NCBI GenBank assembly: GCA_030147525.1
Contig: JASBVF010000047.1
Coordinates: 62,001 to 126,000, forward strand
Length of the DNA stretch: 64,000 bases
Reading direction: 5' to 3'
DNA from: Bacteroidota bacterium
GTDB lineage: Bacteria; Bacteroidota; Bacteroidia; Chitinophagales; Saprospiraceae
Position numbers and translations under genes: made by a program. This document shows positions 43,383 through 52,509 of the stretch, piece after piece (positions within the stretch are counted from its first letter, which is position 1; every line of letters starts with the position of its first letter). The notes below the pieces were generated by a model, which did not search any database, was not told the DNA's origin, and was given only the letters and a program-made list of their open reading frames with translations.

Positions 43383-46300
43383 ATGGTAATCATGAAAAAG
43401 ATTTTACTCTCCGTATTATTCATGGTTGGTCTATGTTCGGTGTCCCTTGTCGCACAATCCATCAGCGGTAAGGTCACAGACGTCAAAGGCGAACCGCTTA
43501 TCGGCGCAACAATCCTCATAAAAGGCACGACGACGGGAACTGTTACCGACTACGACGGCACTTTTACGATGAACGATGTCCCGGCCAACAGCACTTTGGT
43601 AATTTCATATACCGGCTTTGACGCAAAGGAAGTACCCGCCAGTGACAACCTGAATGTCACTTTGGATGAGGGCGTGGAATTGGAGGAGGTGGTCGTCGTC
43701 GGCTACGGCACGGTCAAAAAGAGCGACCTCACCGGGGCGGTTTCTTCCATGAAAGCGGAAGATTTGAATCCGGGGGCGAACGTGTCGGTTGACCAGATGA
43801 TGCTGGGCCGGGCAGCCGGTGTGCAAATCACGCAAAGCAGTTCGGAGCCGGGCGGCGGTCTTGCGGTCAGGATCCGGGGCGCCAGTTCCATCAATGCAAG
43901 CAACGAGCCGCTCTACGTGATCGACGGTTTCCCGATCGACAACAGCTCCAATCTTTCCAGTTCTGACGAAGGCGGAACAGCTTTGATTAGCTCGAATTTC
44001 AGCCCACGAAACCCCTTGAACTCGCTCAACCCGAACGACATCGAGTCGATTGAAATTTTAAAGGATGCTTCCGCAACGGCCATCTACGGTTCACGGGGCG
44101 CCAACGGCGTAATTTTGATTACGACCAAAAAAGGAGGCGGTGAAAAATTGACGGTCAATTACAATGCATACGTGGGAACCCAGTCGGTCGCCAAGAAACT
44201 GGACGTTTTGTCCACCGGCGAATACATTAACCTGATGAACGACCTGGCCACAGCCCAGGGCAACCCGCTTCCTTTTTCCGAAGCTGACAAAGCCGCTATC
44301 GGCGACGGCACCAACTGGCAAGATGAAATCTACCGGACGGCCCCCATCACCGACCACAACATCTCCATTAGTGGCGGCACGAAAAACACCAAAATCTATA
44401 CTTCGCTGAACTACTTCGACCAACAAGGAGTGCTCAAAAATTCGGGCATCAAAAAATACATCGGACGGGTAAACCTGGAAACGAAACTGAGCGACCGGTT
44501 CGACGTCGGGGTGAACTTCAATACCAGTTATATCGACGACAACAACGCCATCGACGGTGTGAACACGAACGAAAGCGCCGGGCCGATTTATGCCTCGCTG
44601 CTGTACGACCCGACCGAACCGATTCGCAATGCCGACGGCACTTTCGCCCAGTCAACCAACCTGACGGTGAACAATCCCGTGACCCTGATCAATGGAGTGA
44701 GCAGCAAAAACAGTTCGAACCGGACACTCGGCAACTTTTTCGTCAATTGGAAAATTTTGGATGGCCTGAGCGCCAAACTAAACCTCGGCTCTGACCGCAC
44801 ATCCTCCCGCCGGGATGTTTACAACTCCCAACTGACCATCCGTGGCGGGCCTGCCGGCGGCATTGCCAACATCACTTCGTTCGAGCGCAACAGTATCCTC
44901 GGCGAATATACCATGACGTATGACAAGCGCCTCAACGAAAACAACGCCATCACCCTGCTTGGAGGGGCTACGTATCAAAAATTTCAAACGAGGCTCATTG
45001 GCGGCGGTATCAGCAGATTTCCTACCGACGAACTGGGAACGAACAACCTCGGACTGGGGGACACCAATACGGATGCCCTGACCAGCCGCCTGGAGGAAAA
45101 CACCCTGTTGTCCTACCTGGGCAGGATCAACTACAGCCTGCTCGACAAGTTCCTGTTTACCGCATCCGTCCGTGCGGACGGTTCGTCCCGTTTTGGTGAA
45201 AACAATAAATACGGCTATTTCCCATCCTTCGCATTTGGTTGGAAACTGACCCGTGAAGGGTTCGTACCCGATCTTTTTGAAGAACTGAAACTGAGGGCAA
45301 GCTGGGGACAAACCGGCAACCAGGAAATCGGTAACTATGCTTCATTGCTCACTTTTGGCTCCGGCCCGGACGTCGTTTTGGGCGGCAACGTTCAGGGAAG
45401 CGCCATCCCCCAGAGGATTGCCAACCCGAATTTGAAATGGGAAACTACCGAACAGTTCAACATTGGACTCGATGCCAGCATTTTGAACGGTAAAATCAGC
45501 GGAACAGTGGACTATTTCCGCAAGAAAACAAAAGACCTGCTGTTCAACCTGCCGCTCCCGGTATCCTCCGGCTACAGCTCCATCCTGACCAATGTGGGCG
45601 AAGTCGAGAACAGCGGGTTCGAGTTTTTGATCAACACCAACAACATCAACAAGAAAGGATTCAAATGGAGTACCTCACTGAATTTTTCCATTATTGACAA
45701 CAAAGTATTGGACCTCGGACGGGTCAATGAAATCGTAACCGGCAATATCCAATCAGTCGGCAACACGGTCATTATCCAGAAAGGTGCTGAGCTTGCTTCC
45801 TACTACGGCTACGAAGTGACCGGTATTTTCCAGAACGAAGGTGAAATAGCCAACTCAGCCCAGCCCAACGCCAAACCGGGAGAACCCATCATCGCCGACC
45901 TGAACGGCGACGGAACCATTACGCCTGCCGACCAGACCATCATCGGCAGCCCGTTTCCCGATTTCACGTATGGCATCCAGAATTCATTTTCCTATAAAAA
46001 CTTATCCCTGGATATTTTCTTCCAGGGACAGCAGGGAGGAGAACTCCTGAATATCAACGTCATCGAGAGCCTCTACCCGGCTAACATCAGGAGAAACCGT
46101 TTGGCTGAGCAGTCGCTGGACCGCTGGACACCGCAAAACACGGACACCAAATGGCCATCCGGGGTGAATCCCAATGGCTATGGCGGCGACAAGGTTTCTT
46201 CCCTGGTATTGCAGGATGCGACTTACCTGCGGTTGAAAAATGTCCAGTTGAGCTACCGGGTGCCCATGAGCGGCAAGGGCGTTTTCAGCTCCCTGAAGTT

Positions 46301-46451
46301 GTATGTCACAGGCCAGAACCTGTTTACCAAAACCGATTATGTCGGCTTCGACCCGGAAGCAAATTCATTCGGAAGGAGCAACGTCAGGATTGATTACAGC
46401 AGCTACCCGCTCGCCCGTACCTTTCTTTTCGGTGTAAATGCGGGATTCTAA
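43383..46451 (+). CDS. SusC/RagA-family TonB-linked outer-membrane transporter
   Basis: 1022 residues. Signal peptide ending LVAQ; regulatory-like domain ISGKVTDVKGEPLIGATILIKG; TonB box EEVVVVGYGTVKKSDLTGAV; plug with IRGASSINASNEPLYVIDGFPI and ILKDASATAIYGSRGANGVILITTKKG; barrel ending FLFGVNAGF. The second ATG (43392, MKKILLSV) is an equally good start and gives the usual signal peptide. Directly downstream of the HTCS gene and upstream of SusD, so it imports the glycan processed by this locus. Confidence 0.96.
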   Translation: MVIMKKILLSVLFMVGLCSVSLVAQSISGKVTDVKGEPLIGATILIKGTTTGTVTDYDGTFTMNDVPANSTLVISYTGFDAKEVPASDNLNVTLDEGVELEEVVVVGYGTVKKSDLTGAVSSMKAEDLNPGANVSVDQMMLGRAAGVQITQSSSEPGGGLAVRIRGASSINASNEPLYVIDGFPIDNSSNLSSSDEGGTALISSNFSPRNPLNSLNPNDIESIEILKDASATAIYGSRGANGVILITTKKGGGEKLTVNYNAYVGTQSVAKKLDVLSTGEYINLMNDLATAQGNPLPFSEADKAAIGDGTNWQDEIYRTAPITDHNISISGGTKNTKIYTSLNYFDQQGVLKNSGIKKYIGRVNLETKLSDRFDVGVNFNTSYIDDNNAIDGVNTNESAGPIYASLLYDPTEPIRNADGTFAQSTNLTVNNPVTLINGVSSKNSSNRTLGNFFVNWKILDGLSAKLNLGSDRTSSRRDVYNSQLTIRGGPAGGIANITSFERNSILGEYTMTYDKRLNENNAITLLGGATYQKFQTRLIGGGISRFPTDELGTNNLGLGDTNTDALTSRLEENTLLSYLGRINYSLLDKFLFTASVRADGSSRFGENNKYGYFPSFAFGWKLTREGFVPDLFEELKLRASWGQTGNQEIGNYASLLTFGSGPDVVLGGNVQGSAIPQRIANPNLKWETTEQFNIGLDASILNGKISGTVDYFRKKTKDLLFNLPLPVSSGYSSILTNVGEVENSGFEFLINTNNINKKGFKWSTSLNFSIIDNKVLDLGRVNEIVTGNIQSVGNTVIIQKGAELASYYGYEVTGIFQNEGEIANSAQPNAKPGEPIIADLNGDGTITPADQTIIGSPFPDFTYGIQNSFSYKNLSLDIFFQGQQGGELLNINVIESLYPANIRRNRLAEQSLDRWTPQNTDTKWPSGVNPNGYGGDKVSSLVLQDATYLRLKNVQLSYRVPMSGKGVFSSLKLYVTGQNLFTKTDYVGFDPEANSFGRSNVRIDYSSYPLARTFLFGVNAGF

Positions 46452-46453
46452 AA

Positions 46454-46528
46454 GTTTGATGAGTTTGAATGGTTTGATGAGTTTGATTTGCCTGAAATAT
46501 TTCAGGCGGATCAAACTCACCCATCAAA
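46454..46528. repeat. Compound hairpin between susC and susD
   Basis: An 18-base perfect palindrome (46490-46507) is flanked by arms TTTGATG/CATCAAA and AGTTTGAT/ATCAAACT with a small bulge. Upstream, GTTTGATGAGTTTGA occurs twice (46454-46468 and 46472-46486). It occupies the same relative position as the hairpin at 10970-11106 in the other SusCD pair. Confidence 0.75.
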
Positions 46529-46559
46529 AAGCATTAGTGAATCAATAAAAATTATCAAG

Positions 46560-47990
46560 ATGAAATCCATCATAAAAATATCGCTTGTACTATTCCTTTT
46601 TGGCGCTGTGGCTTGTGAAAAGCCATTGGATGAGGAGGTTTTCTCCGAACTGGCGCCATCTACTTTGTTCACCACCGAGGCCGGCATAACCGCTGTGCTG
46701 AATTCGGCCTATTCCTACTCCCATCATGCCAACTTGCAGGAATCCTGGTCGCCGTATTACCTGCAGGGAATGCCTACAGACGAACTCTGGGGCGCCGGCG
46801 GTTCGATTGAAAACCTGTGGCAGGCGCTGATCAATTTCAACTGGACAAGCACGCATTCGCAAATAGTGGCTGTCTGGACGGTGGATTTCAATGCCATCCG
46901 GGATGCCAACGTGGTGCTGGACAACCTTGACCCGGCCAGGTTCAGCGCTGATTTTATTAAAACGACTACGGGAGAGGTTAACTTTATCAGGGGCTGGGTT
47001 TATTCCGAATTGTACAATCTTTTTGGGCCGGTTCCATTGTACCGGTCTTCCACCGACGACCCGCTGCAACCGAGGGCTTCGGATGCAGAAACACGGGCTT
47101 TCATCGAACAGGAACTGGAGGCAGCCATCGTCAACCTGCCGGAAGACCCCATTGCTTTCGGAAGGGGGTCAAAAGGCACGGCCAGGGGCGTTTTATGCAA
47201 ATATTACATGAACACCCGCCAATGGCAGAAAGCGGCGGATGTTGCCAAACAAATCATCGATTCGGGCAAATTCGGGCTGGTGGACGACTACGCCAATGTA
47301 TTTGCTATCGCCAATGAAGGCAACAAGGAAATGATTTGGGCGCTTCCAAAAGACGCCTCATCCAACACTGCCAGCCAGTCGCTCAATGCTTTGCTTTTCC
47401 CGCCGGACTATCCCCGCCCATACCCCAACAATGCTGTTTTTGCAGCCCGGACGTACCTCTATGACGTTTTTGTGAATTCTTTCGAGGCTTCCGATACTCG
47501 CAAGGACCTTATCGTCACGCAGTATGTGAGCGCCACGACCGGCAATACGGTGCCGGGCCTGGGAAGCGATAAATCTTTTCCCTATAAATATGAGTTCGAC
47601 CCGAATTCGGTTGGTTTTTTTGCCGGCAACGATTTGCCGGTTGTCCGCTACGCCGATATTTTGATGTACCGTGCCGAGGCATTGAACGAGATTTCCGGCC
47701 CAACGCAGGAAGCTGTTGACCTGGTAAATCAGGTGCGCAACCGTGCGAAGGCTTCGCCGTGGAACCTGGCAGACTACGACAAGGAATCTTTCAGGAATGC
47801 CCTGTTGGAAGAACGTGCCCGTGAGTTTTTCTTTGAAGCCAAGCGCCGGGAGGATTTGCTCAGACAGGACCGGTTTATTTCAGGCGCAGTGGCCAGAGGT
47901 AAAAACGCCAAGGACTTCCACAAACTGTACCCTATTCCGCAGGTTGATTTGGATGCCAATTCACTGTTGAAACAAAACGACGGTTACTAA
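46560..47990 (+). CDS. SusD/RagB-family outer-membrane lipoprotein
   Basis: 476 residues from ATG 46560; lipoprotein signal IKISLVLFLFGAVACEK. The RagB/SusD core is visible: FNAIRDANVVLDNL, NFIRGWVYSELYNLFGPVPLY and the C-terminal LLEERAREFFFEAKRREDLLRQDRF, then YPIPQVDLDANSLLKQNDGY. It binds the glycan above SusC. A longer frame from 46488 runs through the hairpin and is rejected. Confidence 0.95.
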   Translation: MKSIIKISLVLFLFGAVACEKPLDEEVFSELAPSTLFTTEAGITAVLNSAYSYSHHANLQESWSPYYLQGMPTDELWGAGGSIENLWQALINFNWTSTHSQIVAVWTVDFNAIRDANVVLDNLDPARFSADFIKTTTGEVNFIRGWVYSELYNLFGPVPLYRSSTDDPLQPRASDAETRAFIEQELEAAIVNLPEDPIAFGRGSKGTARGVLCKYYMNTRQWQKAADVAKQIIDSGKFGLVDDYANVFAIANEGNKEMIWALPKDASSNTASQSLNALLFPPDYPRPYPNNAVFAARTYLYDVFVNSFEASDTRKDLIVTQYVSATTGNTVPGLGSDKSFPYKYEFDPNSVGFFAGNDLPVVRYADILMYRAEALNEISGPTQEAVDLVNQVRNRAKASPWNLADYDKESFRNALLEERAREFFFEAKRREDLLRQDRFISGAVARGKNAKDFHKLYPIPQVDLDANSLLKQNDGY

Positions 47991-48056
47991 ACCCAACGAA
48001 GGGGCGGGCGCTTCGGAAGTGTCCGCCCTTTTATCCACCTTATTAAATTCAATGAA

Positions 48057-49493
48057 ATGTCTTATAAAATAGCGTTCTGTTTTTCCCTGCTCTTAGCGGC
48101 TTGTGCCCAGCACCAGGGAATAACGCAAAACAAACTATCCAAAACGCCCAACATCGTCATCCTTTTCACCGATGATTTGGGTTACGGCGATTTGAGTGTG
48201 TACGGGCACCCCACTATTCATACCGCCAACCTCGACCGGATGGCCGCCGAGGGGCAGAAATGGACAAATTTTTACGTTGGCGCCAGCGTATGCACGCCGA
48301 GCCGGGCCGCCTTGCTCACCGGCAGGCTGCCCATCAGGAATGGCATGGAAGGCGCTCCGCCCAACAGGGTACTTTTCCCGGACTCCCAGCGTGGATTGCC
48401 ACAAAGCGAGGTCACCATTGCGGAGCAACTCAAAAAAGCGGGATATGCTACAGCCTGCGTCGGCAAATGGCACCTTGGGCATAAAGAGGAATACCTCCCG
48501 ACGAGCCACGGCTTCGATTACTACTACGGCATCCCGTATTCCAATGACATGGACAATGTTGCACTGGCAAATATCAAAAATTACCAGGATTACTGGGATT
48601 TCTGGAGCAGCGCCCCCGAAAGGAAAGACATCAATACCTTCAACGTGCCGATTATGCGCAATACGGAAGTCATCGAGCGCCCGGCTGACCAACATACTAT
48701 TACCAAAAGATATACGGAGGAGTCCATCAGGTTTATGAAAGAAAACAAGAACAAACCCTTCTTCGTGTACCTGGCCTACAACCTGCCGCACGTGCCGCTG
48801 TTCGCTTCCAAAGAATTCGAAGGAAAAAGCAAGCGTGGCCTGTACGGCGACACGGTCGAGGAGATTGACTGGAGCGCCGGGCAAATTATGGATTGGCTGA
48901 AAGCGGAAGGACTGGCCGAAAACACCATCGTCGTCTTCACCTCCGACAACGGTCCGTGGCTACCCATGGGTTTGGAAGGCGGCAGCGCAGGTTTACTGAG
49001 AGACGGCAAAGGAACGACCTGGGAAGGCGGCATGCGGGAACCCTGCATTTTCTGGTCGCCAGGAAATATCAAACCTGCCATCATCTCAGGCATCGGTACC
49101 ACCATGGACTTGTTCACCACTTTCAGCCAACTGGCAGGCGTTCCGGTACCTACGGACCGAATCGTGGACGGCGTGGACCTCAGCCCGGTATTGTTCAAAG
49201 GGCAGGAAAGCCCCCGCCAGGATATGTTTTACTACCGAGGAATGGAGCTTTACGCTGTCCGGGTAGGCTCCTACAAGGCTCATTTGATTACAGAATCCGG
49301 CTACAGTCAGCCGGATAAAACGGTACACAATCCGCCCCTGCTTTACAATCTGGACGAAGACCCTTCCGAGCAGTATGAAATTTCTGCCAAGCATCCAGAA
49401 ATCATTGAGCAAATCATGCAGGTGGTGAAAGAGCACAAGGCCAAATTGGTGGTAGGGGAAGACCAGCTAAAGTACCGTGAACCGAGGAAGTAA
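48057..49493 (+). CDS. Sulfatase, S1 (arylsulfatase A-like) family, lipoprotein
   Basis: 478 residues; lipobox LLLAAC. Metal-binding NIVILFTDDLGYGDL, active-site Cys C79 in VCTPSRAALLTGR (to be converted to formylglycine), GKWHLGH and VFTSDNGPW. It resembles the arylsulfatase A group rather than the GlcNAc-6-sulfatase group. It removes sulfate esters from the glycan. First of three sulfatase genes after SusD, with a downstream gene for a formylglycine-generating enzyme. Confidence 0.93.
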   Translation: MSYKIAFCFSLLLAACAQHQGITQNKLSKTPNIVILFTDDLGYGDLSVYGHPTIHTANLDRMAAEGQKWTNFYVGASVCTPSRAALLTGRLPIRNGMEGAPPNRVLFPDSQRGLPQSEVTIAEQLKKAGYATACVGKWHLGHKEEYLPTSHGFDYYYGIPYSNDMDNVALANIKNYQDYWDFWSSAPERKDINTFNVPIMRNTEVIERPADQHTITKRYTEESIRFMKENKNKPFFVYLAYNLPHVPLFASKEFEGKSKRGLYGDTVEEIDWSAGQIMDWLKAEGLAENTIVVFTSDNGPWLPMGLEGGSAGLLRDGKGTTWEGGMREPCIFWSPGNIKPAIISGIGTTMDLFTTFSQLAGVPVPTDRIVDGVDLSPVLFKGQESPRQDMFYYRGMELYAVRVGSYKAHLITESGYSQPDKTVHNPPLLYNLDEDPSEQYEISAKHPEIIEQIMQVVKEHKAKLVVGEDQLKYREPRK

Positions 49494-49636
49494 AACGGAG
49501 CTTCCCATTGATAGAAATTTAGTGAGAGTATAGTTTCATACATTATCTTCAAGGCAATGCGGGAGGGCATGTCATGTGCCCATCCCTGCCTGTTTTCCAT
49601 TTTATTTTCCTGTTTTTGTCAAAAATTAAAGCCAGG

Positions 49637-51337
49637 ATGAAATCCTATTTACTTCTTTTTTGGGCGATAATTACCGGGCTGTCCTGCTCTGTACAGCGTG
49701 GAAACGTAGCGGAAAAATCAGTGCCGGCCTTGAACCCGTCGCTCGATTCCCGCCCGAACATCCTCTGGCTGGTGGCGGAAGATTTAAGTCCGTACCTACC
49801 CATGTTTGGCGACTCTACGGTCGAAACGCCCAACCTGAGCTGGCTGGCATCGGAAGGGGTTTGCTACGATAATTTTTTCTCTCCCGCCCCTGTCTGCGCC
49901 CCGGCGAGGGCCGCTATTGCGACCGGTATGTACCCCAACCGCATCGGAGCCGACCACATGCGGACAGGCCCGTGGTTTATGGGCAAACCCACCCCGCAGA
50001 TGTTGGCGATGGCGAGTGAAAATTCGCCCGAAGGTCTGATAGCTTATGAGGCCGTTCCTCCGCCGGATGTCAGAATGATGAGCGAATACCTGCGCATGGC
50101 CGGGTATTATTGCACCAACAATGCGAAGGAAGATTACCAGTTTTTAAAGACAGAAACGGCCTGGGATGAGAGCAGCCCGAAGGCGCACTGGCGCAACCGG
50201 GCAGAAGGCCAGCCATTTTTTGCCGTTTTCAATTTCATGGTGACCCACGAATCCCAGATTTGGGCAAAAGCCAAGGATTCTTTGTGGATACCCGAAGATA
50301 TGGAGGTGCCCGTGCCGCCCTACCTTCCCGATACGGAAGTCGGTCTGAAGGACATGCGCCGGATGTACTCAAACATCAAGGAAATGGACTTTCAGGTGGG
50401 CAAAATTTTACAGCAACTCAAAGACGACGGGCTGCTGGAAAACACCGTCATTTTCTGGTACTCCGACCATGGCGGGCCGCTGCCCCGGCAGAAAAGGCTG
50501 CTCTACGACTCCGGGTTGAAAGTGCCGATGATTATCCGTTTTCCTGAAAAGCAACTGGCCGGTCAAAGAGACGGACGTCTGATTAGTTTCATTGATTTGG
50601 CGCCAACGGTCATGTCCCTGTCAGGCATCGAACCGAAAGCGCATTTTGACGGGCAGGCATTTTTGGGAAAATACATGAGCAACAAGGAAAGGCAATACAT
50701 CTTCGCCTGTGCCGACCGCTTCGGCCCTACCACCGATAACAACCGGGCCGCCCGTGACAAGCGGTTTAAATACATCAAATATTACCACCCGGAAAAGCCC
50801 ATGTTTTTGTACGTGCCCTACCGTGACCAGATGGCCATCATGCAGGAACTCTACCGGCTGCAGGATGAAAACAAGCTGACGGAAGCGCAGGCACAATGGT
50901 TCAGGCCAACGAAGCCGGCAGAGGAACTCTTCGACACGCAGGCCGACCCGCATGAACTCCGCAACCTGGCCAACGACCCCGCTTATGCCAAAAAATTAAA
51001 GGAACTGCGGGAAGCCTGCCTCGATTGGGTCAAGGCCATTGATGATAAAAATTTGAAACCGGAAGAAGATTTAATCCGGGAGTTTTGGCCAAATATGGAA
51101 CAGCCCGCCACGCAGCCGCCCGTCGTTCATTTTACCAAAAATGAAATAAGCATCAGCTGTGCAACGCCGGGCGCATCTATCGGATACCAGGTTTTGGAGC
51201 CGGGGCAGGAAGCGCCTTCGAACAGATGGATGGTGTACGATAAGCCTTTCAAAACAACGGGAAAAAAGGAAATTTTAGTCATTGCGCACCGCATTGGTTA
51301 TAGTCCGAGCGAACAAGTCAGGCAATTGATTCCATAG
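49637..51337 (+). CDS. Sulfatase, S1 family, with C-terminal beta-sandwich domain
   Basis: 566 residues from ATG 49637; lipobox-like ITGLSC. NILWLVAEDLSPYLP in the metal site, active-site Cys C87 in PVCAPARAAIATG, and FWYSDHGGPLPRQK. After about residue 490 a small domain (VVHFTKNEISISCATPGA, ILVIAHRIGYSPSE) resembles the chitobiase/hexosaminidase C-terminal type. Substrate unknown; the sequence differs strongly from the two other sulfatases here, suggesting different sulfate positions. Confidence 0.92.
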   Translation: MKSYLLLFWAIITGLSCSVQRGNVAEKSVPALNPSLDSRPNILWLVAEDLSPYLPMFGDSTVETPNLSWLASEGVCYDNFFSPAPVCAPARAAIATGMYPNRIGADHMRTGPWFMGKPTPQMLAMASENSPEGLIAYEAVPPPDVRMMSEYLRMAGYYCTNNAKEDYQFLKTETAWDESSPKAHWRNRAEGQPFFAVFNFMVTHESQIWAKAKDSLWIPEDMEVPVPPYLPDTEVGLKDMRRMYSNIKEMDFQVGKILQQLKDDGLLENTVIFWYSDHGGPLPRQKRLLYDSGLKVPMIIRFPEKQLAGQRDGRLISFIDLAPTVMSLSGIEPKAHFDGQAFLGKYMSNKERQYIFACADRFGPTTDNNRAARDKRFKYIKYYHPEKPMFLYVPYRDQMAIMQELYRLQDENKLTEAQAQWFRPTKPAEELFDTQADPHELRNLANDPAYAKKLKELREACLDWVKAIDDKNLKPEEDLIREFWPNMEQPATQPPVVHFTKNEISISCATPGASIGYQVLEPGQEAPSNRWMVYDKPFKTTGKKEILVIAHRIGYSPSEQVRQLIP

Positions 51338-51366
51338 ATTTATATTGGCGCTTAAAACAAGAAACA

Positions 51367-52419
51367 ATGAGGTTACAGTTTTTGACAAATATCATCGTAT
51401 GGACTTGCACGTTGCTCTGCGCCTGCAATGGAGGAAGCCCGGATGTTTCAAAAAATGAAAACGGACAGGCGGCATCTTTGCAAAAAGAAAACGGCATGTT
51501 GCTCATCCCCACCGGTATCCTTCACATGGGCGGCGACAACAAACAGGCCGACCCCAACGAATTCCCCAAACACGAGGTGCAGGTCAGCGCCTTCTGGATG
51601 GATGAAACGGAAGTGACCAATGCCCAATTCGCAGAATTTGTGAAAGCGACGGGCTACGTGACTGTGGCCGAGCGCCCCGTTGATTGGGAGGAGATGAAAA
51701 AAGAACTGCCTCCCGGCACGCCCAAACCACCGGACAGCCTGCTCCAGCCGGGCGCACTGGTTTTTCATAAAACAGAGCAACCCGTATCCCTCAACGACCC
51801 CAGCCAGTGGTGGAGTTGGACCATCGGGGCCAACTGGCGGCACCCCGAAGGCCCCGGCAGCAGCATCGAAGGAAAAGAGAACCACCCCGTCGTGCAGATT
51901 GCCTGGGAAGATGCGGCGGTTTACGCCAAATGGGCGGGCAAACGACTGCCTACCGAGGCCGAATGGGAATGGGCCGCACGGGGCGGAAACAAGGACATGA
52001 TTTATCCCTGGGGCAACGAAAATGTGAACGAAGGAGAGCCGAAAGCTAACTTTTGGCAGGGTTTGTTTCCATATAAAAACACCTTGCAGGACGGCCATTT
52101 GACGACCGCCCCCGTCAAATCGTATCCGCCGAACGGCTATGGACTGTACGACATGGCGGGCAATGTCTGGGAGTGGTGCAGCGACTGGTTCGATTTCGGT
52201 TTTTATCAAAAAAACGAGGCCAGCGGCGAAGACGTTGCAGGGCCGGAACGGGCTTTCAACCCCGCTATGCCCTACCAGCAGGAGAAGGTTATCCGGGGTG
52301 GCTCTTTCCTTTGTAGCGAGGAGTATTGTTCGGGCTACCGCAATTCCCGGCGCATGGGTTCCACGGTGGACACGGGGCTGAATCATACCGGCTTTCGATG
52401 TGTGAAGGATGCGGAGTGA
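51367..52419 (+). CDS. Formylglycine-generating enzyme (SUMF1-type), lipoprotein
   Basis: 350 residues. It oxidises the active-site Cys of type I sulfatases to formylglycine using copper and O2. Both catalytic cysteines are present in RGGSFLCSEEYC (C316 and C321, five apart as in human FGE C336/C341). Other markers: HEVQVSAFWMDETEVTNAQF, RLPTEAEWEWAARGG, YPWGN and DMAGNVWEWCSDW. The N-terminus (WTCTLLCAC) looks like a lipoprotein signal, so it would act in the periplasm. It lies 29 bases after sulfatase two and before sulfatase three. Confidence 0.92.
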   Translation: MRLQFLTNIIVWTCTLLCACNGGSPDVSKNENGQAASLQKENGMLLIPTGILHMGGDNKQADPNEFPKHEVQVSAFWMDETEVTNAQFAEFVKATGYVTVAERPVDWEEMKKELPPGTPKPPDSLLQPGALVFHKTEQPVSLNDPSQWWSWTIGANWRHPEGPGSSIEGKENHPVVQIAWEDAAVYAKWAGKRLPTEAEWEWAARGGNKDMIYPWGNENVNEGEPKANFWQGLFPYKNTLQDGHLTTAPVKSYPPNGYGLYDMAGNVWEWCSDWFDFGFYQKNEASGEDVAGPERAFNPAMPYQQEKVIRGGSFLCSEEYCSGYRNSRRMGSTVDTGLNHTGFRCVKDAE

Positions 52420-52428
52420 GGGCCGGTT

Positions 52429-52461
52429 AGACCTGTTAGCACTTCAAGTGCTAACAGGTCT
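52429..52461. repeat. 16-bp perfect palindrome after the FGE gene
   Basis: Arms 52429-52444 and 52446-52461 are exact complements with a single central base; GGCC flanks both sides. Ten bases after the FGE stop, inside the operon. It could be a REP-like palindrome or an mRNA hairpin lowering expression of the last sulfatase gene. Confidence 0.75.
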
Positions 52462-52509
52462 TGGCCTCAGGTAATTATTTACACTTTTCAAACTGAAAAA
52501 ATCAAAGAC

